This document shows positions 8,842 through 17,394 of a DNA stretch of 64,000 nt, piece after piece (position 1 is the first letter of the stretch; the number at the start of each line of letters is the position of its first letter). The notes beneath the pieces were generated by a model. That model was not told the DNA's origin. It saw only the letters and a program-made list of their open reading frames with translations, and made no database searches. The position numbers and the translations under genes are program-made. Source of the stretch: Candidatus Nanoarchaeia archaeon (GTDB lineage Archaea > Nanobdellota > Nanobdellia > Woesearchaeales > JACPBV01); contig JANQNH010000018.1 of NCBI GenBank assembly GCA_028279655.1, positions 62,001 through 126,000 on the forward strand, read 5' to 3'.

Positions 8842-9900
8842 TTAAAAAGCTTTTGATTCTATTATGTTATTCTTTTTGTCTATTTTGAATATGCTGCCAA
8901 GAAACTGTTCACACGTGTAGATGTTGGTCAATGTATGGTTGGTTATCTCTGATGTTTTTATCTTACTTCCTGTTAATGCCAGGAATGGAATTAGGTTATC
9001 AGCGAGGTGCTTGTCAACAGGTGCTCTGGAATATATCTCTTTTATCAGTTGCTCTGCAGCTTCTCTTCCTACATCTTCTGCCCTTTTTCCTCTTTCTCCT
9101 AAAGAATCAGCACCCACCCTTATTGGATTGAAGATGTCTATCTCATCAGGATCTTTTGAGAATATTGCCCATAATGTGATTCCAGAGCCTGTTGAGGCTG
9201 TATCCTGGTATTGTGTCTGAATGTCTATATGGCAGTTCAGTTTGCTTAGGTGGAGCTTAGCTGAGCTTGCCTGTCTTTCTGCAACATTCGCTTTCTGAAG
9301 ATCCACTGAAGCATGGGAAATCCCTTTTAGCTGTACTATCTGGTATTGCTCAGTAAGTTTTATCTGCGGCGCTTCCTTTATGTCTTTGAATTTTGACTTT
9401 ATCTTTATGTCTACATTTCCCTGTCCTTTTGGATAATATCCTCTTTTTTCTAAGCTACATTCAATATCTGCATATCTTCTGAGTTGAGGTATTATGATGT
9501 TGTTAAAGTAATCAAACTGGGGACTCCATTTGGTGTCTGTACCTCCTGTAATCTTGAGCCTTAATTTGGATGGTGAGAATATAGATGGTATAAGTAAGGA
9601 TTGTAATAGTAATGTTATTGAGCCTGCTGTTCCTATGTCGATGGATATGGTCTTTGGCTTTATCTTTCCCGGTAGGTATTTTAGGTATTGAGATCCTGGC
9701 TCTGCCCCTTCTGTTTGCGCATTACACAGCTTTTCCAGTGCTTTGATACAGAACAGGTGCTGGTTCTTTAGTCCTGGTTGAGGCCTTCCTTTTCTTATAC
9801 CTGATATTTCAAAGGCTTTCTGTTTTATTGTGGATAGGGCCAGGGCTGTTCTTATGATCTGGCCTCCTCCTTCTCCATGGTTTCCATCCAGGCTTACCAT
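8842..9900 (-). CDS. rtcA: RNA 3'-terminal phosphate cyclase RtcA
   Basis: 352 residues. RtcA converts RNA 3'-phosphates to 2',3'-cyclic phosphates using ATP. The N-terminal signature LDGNHGEGGGQIIRTALALS is intact, and the family motif PxGxG appears as YYPKGQGNVDI. The C-terminal region with ADNLIPFLAL is also typical. In this window it complements RtcB and archease, since cyclic phosphate ends are RtcB substrates, although the genes are not adjacent. Confidence 0.95.
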   Translation of the reverse strand: MVSLDGNHGEGGGQIIRTALALSTIKQKAFEISGIRKGRPQPGLKNQHLFCIKALEKLCNAQTEGAEPGSQYLKYLPGKIKPKTISIDIGTAGSITLLLQSLLIPSIFSPSKLRLKITGGTDTKWSPQFDYFNNIIIPQLRRYADIECSLEKRGYYPKGQGNVDIKIKSKFKDIKEAPQIKLTEQYQIVQLKGISHASVDLQKANVAERQASSAKLHLSKLNCHIDIQTQYQDTASTGSGITLWAIFSKDPDEIDIFNPIRVGADSLGERGKRAEDVGREAAEQLIKEIYSRAPVDKHLADNLIPFLALTGSKIKTSEITNHTLTNIYTCEQFLGSIFKIDKKNNIIESKAF

Positions 9901-9954
9901 AAAAATAAAGAAAAAGGTTATGGTATTAAAAATATTCTATTTTGAATCCATAAC

Positions 9955-10215
9955 TTACCAGTTTATCTCATCCAGCTCTGAGTCTATATTCTCTAGATCA
10001 CTCATGTCTATTTCGTCCTCTAATGAGTCTATCTCAGCTATCTCTGATTCTATTGAGACCTCTGGAGCTTCTGTAGTGTCAGTAGGTGTTTCTGTTGTTT
10101 CAGCTGGTGTGGTTTTATCTTGTGTTTCGGTTGGTGTTGTGGTTGTATCTTCTGCTTTTTGACATCCGATTAACACCATTAGTATCATGGTTACTAAGAT
10201 GATTTTTTTTATCAT
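9955..10215 (-). CDS. Small acidic lipoprotein
   Basis: 86 residues. A signal peptide ends in a lipobox-like VLIGC, followed by a Thr/Pro/Glu-rich linker and a strongly acidic tail (SEIAEIDSLEDEIDMSDLE). The start codon overlaps the stop of the upstream coiled-coil gene in an ATGA junction (10212-10215), so the two are translationally coupled. The pair is probably a surface complex; function unknown. Confidence 0.7.
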   Translation of the reverse strand: MIKKIILVTMILMVLIGCQKAEDTTTTPTETQDKTTPAETTETPTDTTEAPEVSIESEIAEIDSLEDEIDMSDLENIDSELDEINW

Positions 10216-11363
10216 TCTGAATCACCTCCTTCATCCTCGTTGTCATTTGTTTCTTCTTCCTCCCCCTCTTCTGTTTCGTCTTCTGTCTCTTCTTCAGCAA
10301 CCTCTGTTAACTCTTCCTGTCCTCCTTCCTGCTTTATGCTTCTGACTATATCTCTGAGTAGTTTCTGTGCTTCCTGTAATGCTGTGTGCGCTTCTTTCAT
10401 ATAACTATTTCCTTCTTTTGCAAGTTCGTGCGCAGTTTCAACATCCTCTGCAGATACAGCCTCTTTGAACTTATCCAATGCGTTTTCATAGTTAGTATTC
10501 GCTTCTTCTATCTTTGTATTAAAGTCATCAACCAGGGACTGTACCTCTGACGTGTCTAATCCTTTTTCTTCCATCCTCTCAAGGGCTTTCTCTAATCTTA
10601 CCTTTAGCTGTTTTACCTTTACAATCACTCCACCGATCCTAGCATTAACCATCCTTCCGTTGTGTATGGCCAGCCTCTTCTTGATCCTAAGCCATGCATT
10701 TTTTATGGTCTTTGAGGCTTCTATGATATCTTCTTTCTCTTCTGAGGATTCTATGGTTGATTTTGCATCCTCAAGCTCCTGGATCATCTCTTCTATCTTT
10801 TCAATGGTTTCGGCTGCTTCATCTTCAGTCAGATCCTCGTTCTCTTCTACCTTTGCAACGATCTTCTTTAGATGCTCTATGATCCTGTCTGCTGTCTTTA
10901 GCAAGGATTCTTTTGCTTTCTCTTTTATCTCCTCTCTTGCCTGCTCACATTCCTCTGAGTCCTGATCCTCGCATGCTTTAATCTTATTCTTGGCATCCTG
11001 GAATCTGTCTTTAGCACTTAGGTAGTTCTGTCTTGCTGTCTGGTACCTTGCTTTTGCGGTTTGATATGCCTCTTTTGCTTTGGTAATCTTTTGTGCTGTT
11101 ATCTTTCTTGCTGTTTTTATCCTTTTGGTTGTAGCAGCTTTTAATTTACACCTCTTCTGTAGGGTTTCTTCATCAACATCTGGGTTGTCTGCTGTAAGTC
11201 TTGCAAGACATTCCTCAGGTGTTTCTGCTGTAGTGTGTTTTGCAGCTACAACATTTCTTGCGGTTACTGCCCTTGCTTCTCTTGTACTTGTTATTGCAGG
11301 TTCTGCCGGTACAACACTAACCAGAAAGAGAGCAATCATCAAATATACTATTGTCTTTCTCAT
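10212..11363 (-). CDS. Secreted alpha-helical coiled-coil protein
   Basis: 383 residues: signal peptide (TIVYLMIALFLVSVVPAEPA), then a long Ala/Lys/Glu-rich helical region with heptad character and one short Cys-containing loop (KACEDQDSEECEQ), then a very acidic Glu/Asp tail. A strong GAGGTGATTACCG ribosome-binding site precedes the ATG, and a TATA box (GTTTATATATTAG) lies near 11405-11417. It forms an operon with the downstream lipoprotein. No specific family is recognised; such proteins are common on DPANN cell surfaces. Confidence 0.75.
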   Translation of the reverse strand: MRKTIVYLMIALFLVSVVPAEPAITSTREARAVTARNVVAAKHTTAETPEECLARLTADNPDVDEETLQKRCKLKAATTKRIKTARKITAQKITKAKEAYQTAKARYQTARQNYLSAKDRFQDAKNKIKACEDQDSEECEQAREEIKEKAKESLLKTADRIIEHLKKIVAKVEENEDLTEDEAAETIEKIEEMIQELEDAKSTIESSEEKEDIIEASKTIKNAWLRIKKRLAIHNGRMVNARIGGVIVKVKQLKVRLEKALERMEEKGLDTSEVQSLVDDFNTKIEEANTNYENALDKFKEAVSAEDVETAHELAKEGNSYMKEAHTALQEAQKLLRDIVRSIKQEGGQEELTEVAEEETEDETEEGEEEETNDNEDEGGDSE

Positions 11364-11476
11364 CGGTAATCACCTCATTTTTAGATTAAGGTGTATACGA
11401 GTATAACTAATATATAAACTTTCTTAAAATAAAAATGTTCCTAGTTTTATGAAATTCTCATTATATCCGAATTCTA

Positions 11477-11515
11477 TAAAAAAGAAAAAAAAGAGTGAAA
11501 ATAAAAATTTCACTC
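11477..11515 (-). terminator. Hairpin plus T-run terminator
   Basis: Perfect 8-bp stem with a 7-nt loop, followed on the minus strand by TTTTTTTTC and a further T-rich run. It is intrinsic-terminator-like and lies 112 nt downstream of the stop of the winged-helix gene. Confidence 0.6.
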
Positions 11516-11555
11516 GTAAAGGTAGCCTATCGCCAATTACGTTGTAACTGACTAA
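11485..11555 (-). ncRNA. Candidate small RNA with own TATA box and terminator
   Basis: On the minus strand a TATA box (TTTAAATA at 11584-11577) is followed about 26 nt later by a stretch of about 70 nt with no start codon. It ends in a perfect 8-bp hairpin (GAGTGAAA at 11515-11508 pairing with TTTCACTC at 11500-11493) and a run of eight T (11492-11485). This is the layout of an independent small transcript. It could instead be the 3' UTR and terminator of the winged-helix gene at 11627-11989. No C/D or H/ACA box pattern was found. Confidence 0.35.
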
Positions 11556-11626
11556 GGAAAGTATACCTAAAAAGCTATATTTAAATGTTACGGTGAATTG
11601 TTTATACTGGCGAGAAGTTAAAAAAT

Positions 11627-11989
11627 CTATCTGAAGACTGTCTGTACCTTTCTAGTGTATTTAATAGGGCTTTCTTCTCTTAATTTTTTAAAGACATTAA
11701 AGAATGGCTTTATCCTTTTGTTTATATCTTCATATAAATCCTTTCCTTTTTTAGTGAGTTCCAACTCCTTGTTCTTGTAGTTTATCAGCTTCTTTTTTTC
11801 CAGTATCTCCAGGTTTTTGTATAGTGCTCTTTCCTGTTTTTTTGCAAACTTCGCTGTCTTCACAAGCCCTATGAATGTTTTTTTAGAAATAGAGACTTTT
11901 AATGGTTTGTCTTTAATTTTCTTGTTTGCCTCTTCAAACCATTTACCTAAGGTAAATAGGATAAAGTTCTGTACTCTGGTTGTCTTCAT
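11627..11989 (-). CDS. Winged-helix DNA-binding protein
   Basis: 120 residues, very lysine-rich. The middle part reads as a winged helix: a recognition-helix region (FAKKQERALYKNLEILEKK) followed by a beta wing (LINYKNKELELTKKGKDLYED). This resembles MarR or PadR-like archaeal regulators of about 110-130 residues. It is probably a transcriptional regulator; the target is unknown. It lies between the candidate small RNA and the riboflavin genes, on the same strand as the latter. Confidence 0.7.
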   Translation of the reverse strand: MKTTRVQNFILFTLGKWFEEANKKIKDKPLKVSISKKTFIGLVKTAKFAKKQERALYKNLEILEKKKLINYKNKELELTKKGKDLYEDINKRIKPFFNVFKKLREESPIKYTRKVQTVFR

Positions 11990-12037
11990 ATAGGAAAAGA
12001 AGGGTGAAGTGAAATATAAAAAAACTACGTTTTTTAT

Positions 12038-12451
12038 TCACTTCAGCCTTCTAATCATCTTCAATGCAGACTCTACTGATCTCTTTGCATAGCTTTCAAT
12101 CCTCTTAACTCCATCGGCCCTAGTCATCTTAGGCCCTGATATCCCAAGAGATACTGGTTTCTTGGACTGTACACTGATGTCTGCTATCTTTCTTGCTGCG
12201 TTGTTGGCAACGATCTCATCGTGTGCAGTGTCTCCTTCGATTACTGCTCCTAAGCAGACAACTCCGCTGATGTCTTTTCTCTCTACGAGGCTCCTTACTG
12301 CCAACGGCATATCGAATGCTCCTGGCACCCTTATAATCTTAGCTACCTTTGCCCCCATAAACTCTGTGTGTTCTTCTGCTATCTTACTCATAAGATGAGT
12401 AATGTCTGCGTTGTAGTCTGATACTACAAAACCTAGTTTTTCGTTTGTCAT
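12038..12451 (-). CDS. ribH: 6,7-dimethyl-8-ribityllumazine synthase (RibH)
   Basis: 137 residues, the compact archaeal size. It condenses the ribityl-aminouracil intermediate with dihydroxybutanone phosphate in riboflavin synthesis. Visible family motifs are VPGAFDMPLAVRSL, GAVIEGDTAHDEIV (catalytic His region) and PVSLGISGPKMTRADG. It lies 10 bp after ribC on the same strand, so the last two riboflavin steps form an operon. Confidence 0.96.
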   Translation of the reverse strand: MTNEKLGFVVSDYNADITHLMSKIAEEHTEFMGAKVAKIIRVPGAFDMPLAVRSLVERKDISGVVCLGAVIEGDTAHDEIVANNAARKIADISVQSKKPVSLGISGPKMTRADGVKRIESYAKRSVESALKMIRRLK

Positions 12452-12461
12452 TTTTCCTCCA

Positions 12462-12944
<483 letters not shown>

Positions 12945-12960
12945 TTATCTTTTGTATTTG

Positions 12961-13075
12961 AAAAACCAGCAACAATGAAGGCGGGAGACGGACATTTTGA
13001 CTTTGTCAAAATGTCCTACTGGGCACCCCGTAAGGGACATCCCCCGCCCAGTCTCCACTTTTGTTGCTGGTTTTT
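12961..13075. repeat. Structured intergenic element E4
   Basis: A perfect 15-bp outer stem (AAAAACCAGCAACAA at 12961-12975 with complement at 13061-13075) encloses GGAGAC/GTCTCC, a perfect 12-bp hairpin (GGACATTTTGAC/GTCAAAATGTCC, loop TTT) and an arm closed by ACTGGGC/GCCCAGT. It has the same order of parts as E1-E3 but different sequence. It lies 32 bp upstream of the ribC start and directly beside E5. Confidence 0.7.
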
Positions 13076-13080
13076 TTGAA

Positions 13081-13186
13081 GAAAACCCCAACAACAATGG
13101 CCGGTGAGCCGGGGGTTGCCCCCTTTGGGGTGGCTCACAGGCTTTGCTTCGCAAAGCCTCGGCCCATTTTTGTTGTTGGGGTTTTC
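13081..13186. repeat. Structured intergenic element E5
   Basis: A perfect 17-bp outer stem (GAAAACCCCAACAACAA at 13081-13097 with complement at 13170-13186) encloses an arm GTGAGCC/GGCTCAC with a G/C-rich inner hairpin and a 9-bp hairpin AGGCTTTGC/GCAAAGCCT (loop TTC). Its outer stem shares CAACAA with E4 and E1-E3. It occupies the gap between the RbkR-type kinase stop (13230) and E4. Confidence 0.7.
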
Positions 13187-13229
13187 TAATTATCATAAAA
13201 TGACTTACTAATCAAACACCCCCTCTTTT

Positions 13230-13868
13230 TTAAGATATTTTTACCTTATCGTTATCTTCTACCTTTAATGAATCTCTTAGATTGACTTGAGCAATGACCT
13301 CTATTATATCCTCAGGATGGCGTGCCCTATCTGGTTTTACTATTGCAGCTTCTATGTTGTTGATCTTTATCTTGTATGCTGTTATTGATCCAAAGGTCCT
13401 TGTTTTTGTTTGAAAACCCTTGATCTTTATGGTATTCTTGTTTGCCAATAATGATGTTAGCTCTTCTTTGCCTACCTTTAGGTTTAATGTTCCTGGGAAT
13501 GCATCAATGTTTAAGGCTTGCCTGAACTGCTTCTGGTATTCTCTTTGTGAGACATAGTAGGAACCTTCTCCAATGCCTTTTTCTACTGTTCCTGTGATTG
13601 ATGTTTTTTTGGGCCTGAATATGGTTTTTAGCTGCCTGTAGTTCTCCTCCAGAAGTTCTCTTCCTTTGTTGTCTAATGTTACCTTTAGGCCGTTTGGGCT
13701 TGTGGACCTTCTTATAAGGCTTTTTTCTTCCATTTCTTTGAGCTTTCTGCTGATTGTCTGCTGGGGTATGTCAAGTTCCTTGGAAATGGTTATTGTCGAG
13801 CTGTTGAGGCTGCCAAATATTCCCTGTTTTTTTGCTATATACATAAGCAGTTCTAGGTACTCGTACAT
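13230..13868 (-). CDS. rbkR: CTP-dependent riboflavin kinase with N-terminal HTH (RbkR type)
   Basis: 212 residues. The N-terminal part (about 1-80) is a winged helix (DIPQQTISRKLKEMEEKSLIRR). The C-terminal part (about 90-212) is the archaeal CTP-dependent riboflavin kinase: GTVEKGIGEGSYYVS, FPGTLNLKV and HPEDIIEVIAQVNLR. In characterised archaea this fusion both makes FMN and represses or activates riboflavin genes. Its position upstream of ribC-ribH fits that. A TATA box (GTTTATAAG, about 13892-13900) lies upstream of the start. Confidence 0.94.
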   Translation of the reverse strand: MYEYLELLMYIAKKQGIFGSLNSSTITISKELDIPQQTISRKLKEMEEKSLIRRSTSPNGLKVTLDNKGRELLEENYRQLKTIFRPKKTSITGTVEKGIGEGSYYVSQREYQKQFRQALNIDAFPGTLNLKVGKEELTSLLANKNTIKIKGFQTKTRTFGSITAYKIKINNIEAAIVKPDRARHPEDIIEVIAQVNLRDSLKVEDNDKVKIS

Positions 13869-13970
13869 GTGAGCTAAAAATGAGTAGTTACTTATAAACT
13901 TTATGGTACTTATAATTGGGTAATCATATTAAAGGAAATTTTTAAATATCCTGCTATGTTGTTCAATCTT

Positions 13971-15149
13971 ATGGGGAAGTTGTTGATTGTTGGGGTGGAT
14001 CCAGGGACTACATTAGGGTATGCTGCGGTCGATTTTGAGGGCAATGTTGTTAAGATACATTCTGAGAAAAACCTCGATATGGGGACCTTGATTTCTTTAT
14101 TAATAAAGTTGGGCAAACCACTGATAATTGCAGGAGATAAGGAGCATAATCCTGATTTTATCGATAGGTTGGCTGTTAAGCTGGGTGCCAGGGTAATCGG
14201 CCCTGATTATGACCTTAAGGTAAGCGAGAAGAGGGATATAGTGAGAGGAGTTAAGACAGGGAACCAGCATGAGATAGATGCCTTGGCCTCTGCTTTTTTT
14301 GCACTTAAGAAGATCGGCCCATTGTTGAAGAAGATAAATATCTTTGTCGAACATTATAATAAATCTGATATCAAGGATCAACTTGTTGAGTTTGTGGTTG
14401 GAAAGGGGCTTAGCATCCGTGATGCTGTGGAGATTATTGACGGACCTAAGAAAGAGGAGGTTAAGATAATCAAGGATGTTGTTGAAGAGAGGAGGCTGAG
14501 GGAAAAGGATTTTCTGGAATTGTATAAGAAGCTAAAAGATTCAGAAAGGGATATCTCTTTGCTTAGGAAGCAGAACCTTAAGCTTAGGGATGAGATAAGG
14601 TCGGTGAAGAGGGATTATGAGTATATGTTCAGGAGGATCAGCAAATCCCAACAGGATAAGAAGATGCAGTCTTTACTGGATTTTAAGGAGAGGAAGATAA
14701 AATTCTTTGACAAACAGCTTGGCAAGAAGGAAGAGGAGATAAAGACAATGCAGAACGAGACAACCACCCTGATCTATTTTCTTTCTAATATGAACTCCAG
14801 TGTACTCCTTAAGAAGCTGGATAATCTTGGCGTTAGTGAGTTTGAGAAGAAGAGGGATATCCTTAATATTAAATTAGGGGATGTCCTATTAGTCAAAGAT
14901 ATGGATATCGGTTCTGATAAGGTTGTTAAGGAGATAAAAGGGAAGATAGAAGTAATATTCTATAAGAAACCAATCAGCAAGAAGGTAGAGTCTAAGCTTC
15001 CTTTTGTTTTTATAAATGTTAAGGAAGTAAATATAGAGGAGAATGACCATTTTGGGATTATTGACAGGAAGGAATTTGAGAGAGCAAAGAACAGAGAGGG
15101 GCTGTTGCATAAGATAGTAGGGGATTATAAAAGAGAAAGATCAGTCTAA
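13971..15149 (+). CDS. DUF460 protein, RNase H-like fold (COG2433)
   Basis: About 392 residues. The N-terminal domain starts LLIVGVDPGTTLGYAAVD, the RuvC/RNase H-like first acidic strand, and continues to NQHEIDALASAFFALKK. A long coiled coil (about residues 165-265) and a C-terminal domain follow. COG2433 proteins are predicted archaeal nucleases or nucleic acid-binding proteins. An ATG exists at 13956, but the TATA box at 13940-13949 fits a leaderless start at 13971. The 3' end overlaps the convergent NMD3-type gene by 9 bp. Confidence 0.88.
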   Translation: MGKLLIVGVDPGTTLGYAAVDFEGNVVKIHSEKNLDMGTLISLLIKLGKPLIIAGDKEHNPDFIDRLAVKLGARVIGPDYDLKVSEKRDIVRGVKTGNQHEIDALASAFFALKKIGPLLKKINIFVEHYNKSDIKDQLVEFVVGKGLSIRDAVEIIDGPKKEEVKIIKDVVEERRLREKDFLELYKKLKDSERDISLLRKQNLKLRDEIRSVKRDYEYMFRRISKSQQDKKMQSLLDFKERKIKFFDKQLGKKEEEIKTMQNETTTLIYFLSNMNSSVLLKKLDNLGVSEFEKKRDILNIKLGDVLLVKDMDIGSDKVVKEIKGKIEVIFYKKPISKKVESKLPFVFINVKEVNIEENDHFGIIDRKEFERAKNREGLLHKIVGDYKRERSV

Positions 15150-15434
15150 CCTGAACAGGACAGTCACCCTGTAGATGTTCTTGCTGGTAACCCTATTTCT
15201 TGAATGAAGTTTTCTTGAGGTCTTGAGTTCTCCATTGAAGGAATTCTTTAGTTTTTTCCCTAATGACAGCAGGAATTTGTTAGATGAGATATATAGGTCT
15301 GTTCCAGTCTTAAGCTTTTCCTGTTTGGCAATCCATACCTTCTGGTTCTTTTTGAATTGGTTTCTAACGAAATTTATCACTTCTTCGCTTGGATTTCTTA
15401 GCTGCAATATCCCTTCATAGTAGTTTGGGTCCAT
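15141..15434 (-). CDS. Standalone NMD3 C-terminal domain protein
   Basis: 97 residues that match only the C-terminal part of archaeal NMD3: YYEGILQLRNPSEE at the start, TGTDLYISSNKFLLSLGKKL in the middle, SRKLHSRNRVTSKNIYRVTV at the end. Full-length NMD3 binds the large ribosomal subunit and has N-terminal zinc ribbons, which are absent here. It is probably a reduced ribosome-binding module. It converges with DUF460 (9-bp overlap). Confidence 0.75.
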   Translation of the reverse strand: MDPNYYEGILQLRNPSEEVINFVRNQFKKNQKVWIAKQEKLKTGTDLYISSNKFLLSLGKKLKNSFNGELKTSRKLHSRNRVTSKNIYRVTVLFRLD

Positions 15435-15488
15435 AATATATTATAAAACCGATAACTTTTTAATACTTTTCCTATACTTCTAGTGGTT

Positions 15489-16091
15489 ATGGACAAGAAA
15501 AAGGTAAAGAAGTTCTTGAGGAAGACCTGGTGGTTTATCTGGGAGGATGACAGCCTATTGAGTTGGGTAGTCAATATCATACTGGCATTTGTACTGATCA
15601 AGTACATAGTCTATCCGGGTCTTGGATTCCTGCTTGGGACCAGTTATCCAATAGTTGCGGTTGTCTCAGGATCTATGGAGCATGACGGAAGCTTTGATGA
15701 TTGGTGGGGGGAACATGAGGATTGGTATACTTCTAATGGTATCTCTAAAGAGGAGTTCAGGTCTTTTGACTTTAGGAACGGGTTTAATAAAGGAGACATC
15801 ATGATACTTTATGGAAAGGATGCTGTTGATGTGGAGGTTGGGAATGTAATGGTCTTTAGAAGCAGGAGGCCTGATCCAATCATCCATAGGATCGTTGATA
15901 AGTGGGAGCATGACGGAGAATATTACTTTAAGACCAAGGGCGACCATAATGCAGATTCAATGAAATCCTCTACCCTGGATGAGACAAACATCAATGAAGA
16001 TAGGCTGCTTGGCAAGGCTGTGTTTAGGGTCCCATTGCTGGGTTACATAAAGATATGGTTTGTAGAGTTAATCAAATTATTTGTGAGGTAA
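15489..16091 (+). CDS. sec11: Signal peptidase I (Sec11 type)
   Basis: About 200 residues. One N-terminal transmembrane helix (LSWVVNIILAFVLIKYIVY) is followed by the catalytic Ser motif VSGSMEH, the His motif RRPDPIIHRIV and the Asp motif KGDHNADS, the Ser-His-Asp set of archaeal Sec11-like peptidases. A second hydrophobic segment lies at the C-terminus. It removes signal peptides of secreted proteins, several of which are encoded in this window. A GTG at 15483 is possible, but the ATG at 15489 is preferred. Confidence 0.9.
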   Translation: MDKKKVKKFLRKTWWFIWEDDSLLSWVVNIILAFVLIKYIVYPGLGFLLGTSYPIVAVVSGSMEHDGSFDDWWGEHEDWYTSNGISKEEFRSFDFRNGFNKGDIMILYGKDAVDVEVGNVMVFRSRRPDPIIHRIVDKWEHDGEYYFKTKGDHNADSMKSSTLDETNINEDRLLGKAVFRVPLLGYIKIWFVELIKLFVR

Positions 16092-16155
16092 AAAATGTTT
16101 TGTCCTTTACCTTCTAGTTTTAATATTATTTTATCCTTGGTGTTAGTGAAATAAA

Positions 16156-17067
16156 ATGAATAATAAAACAAGACAAGATGCGTACAAACAAGCAATGGTT
16201 CTAAGGAAACAAGGGTTAGGTAGAAGAAAGATATATAGGATTCTTGAGGATAGGGGATATGTTAATATTTCTTCTGGTTCAATTTCATCTTGGCTTTACT
16301 ATAATCGCAAACCTAGATTAAAGGAACCTACTGGAAACTATAAAAAACTGACTCCTGAAAAAGCCTTTGTTTTAGGGGTTGTAGGGCCGGGTGATGGGTA
16401 CATATCTTTTTGTAAGATGGGTTTACAAGTGATAGATGAAGATTTTGCTCTTAAATTTAAGATATGTCTAGAAAAAGTATATGGCTTTAAATGTCAAAGA
16501 TATCTACAGAAAAAAAGCGGATATGGGGGGCTTCCAAGACACAAAATTATGTTACATTCGAAGCAAGCAGTATTAGATATAAGTGGTTATGGTGTAAGCT
16601 TAAAGGAAAAGGATTGGCGGGTACCTAACGTAATTAAAGAAGCAGAGAATAGGATTAAAGCTGAATATATACAAGGATTCTCTGATTCACAAGGGTCTGT
16701 TGGGAAAAGAAATATTTCTTTAGCATCAAATAATTTAAAAGGCCTTAGAGAAATAAAACAGCTTTTAACCGATATTGGTATACGAGCATCTATTCAAAAG
16801 AGCAATAATACTAACTTGATAGCTATTCAAGATAGAAAATCTTTGGAAAAGTTTTATTCGCAGATTAGCTTTTGTACTAAACGTAAGGAAAGAAAATTAG
16901 CTACTTTGTTGAGCAAATACAAATTTTATGGAACACCGACAAAAAGAGTGGATCAACTCATGCCTAAAATAAGGGAGTTGAGGCGAAAAGGTTATAAACA
17001 ATATGAGATTGCTAATAAATTTAATATAAACCAATCAACTGTATGTAGGAGACTAAAAGAGGATTAA
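16156..17067 (+). CDS. Free-standing LAGLIDADG homing endonuclease-like protein
   Basis: 303 residues. A helix-turn-helix-like N-terminus (GRRKIYRILEDRGY) is followed by two LAGLIDADG-type motifs: FVLGVVGPGDGYI (residues 71-83) and AEYIQGFSDSQGSVG (169-183). A C-terminal HTH (QYEIANKFNINQSTVCRRLK) ends the protein. In motif 2 the acidic catalytic position is Gln (DSQG), so double-strand cleavage may be impaired. It sits alone between the signal peptidase and tfs genes, one base before the tfs ATG. It is probably a mobile or domesticated insertion. Confidence 0.8.
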   Translation: MNNKTRQDAYKQAMVLRKQGLGRRKIYRILEDRGYVNISSGSISSWLYYNRKPRLKEPTGNYKKLTPEKAFVLGVVGPGDGYISFCKMGLQVIDEDFALKFKICLEKVYGFKCQRYLQKKSGYGGLPRHKIMLHSKQAVLDISGYGVSLKEKDWRVPNVIKEAENRIKAEYIQGFSDSQGSVGKRNISLASNNLKGLREIKQLLTDIGIRASIQKSNNTNLIAIQDRKSLEKFYSQISFCTKRKERKLATLLSKYKFYGTPTKRVDQLMPKIRELRRKGYKQYEIANKFNINQSTVCRRLKED

Positions 17068-17068
17068 A

Positions 17069-17392
17069 ATGATATTTTGCAAGAAGTGTGGTTCGATATT
17101 AATTCCTAAGAAGGAAGGGAACAAGACAATATCAGTATGTTCCTGCGGGTATAAGTCTGCGGACGATGATGCTGGTAAGCTGAAAGAGGATGTAAAGGGA
17201 AAGTCTGGTAAGATAGATATTGTTGATAGTGAGCAGGATATGAAGGCCCTGCCAAAGATGAAGGTTGAATGTCCTAAGTGCGGCAATCAGGAAGCTGGTT
17301 TCTGGGAAGTTCAGACAAGAGCATCTGATGAGCCTGCAACCAAGTTCATGAAGTGTACCAAGTGCAAACATATATGGAGAGATTATAATTAG
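17069..17392 (+). CDS. tfs: Transcript cleavage factor TFS
   Basis: 107 residues. The N-terminal zinc ribbon has CKKCG and CSCG; the C-terminal TFIIS-type ribbon has CPKCGNQEAGFWEVQTRASD, DEPATKFMKC and CTKC. The acidic tip needed for transcript cleavage appears as SDEP, where DE is the catalytic pair. It rescues stalled RNA polymerase. Translation probably couples to the LAGLIDADG gene, whose stop is one base upstream. Confidence 0.95.
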   Translation: MIFCKKCGSILIPKKEGNKTISVCSCGYKSADDDAGKLKEDVKGKSGKIDIVDSEQDMKALPKMKVECPKCGNQEAGFWEVQTRASDEPATKFMKCTKCKHIWRDYN

Positions 17393-17394
17393 GA

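Noticed and set aside
12945-13196. ORF of 83 codons on the minus strand
   Set aside because: It lies entirely in the structured elements E4 and E5, and its product is low-quality repeat-derived sequence.
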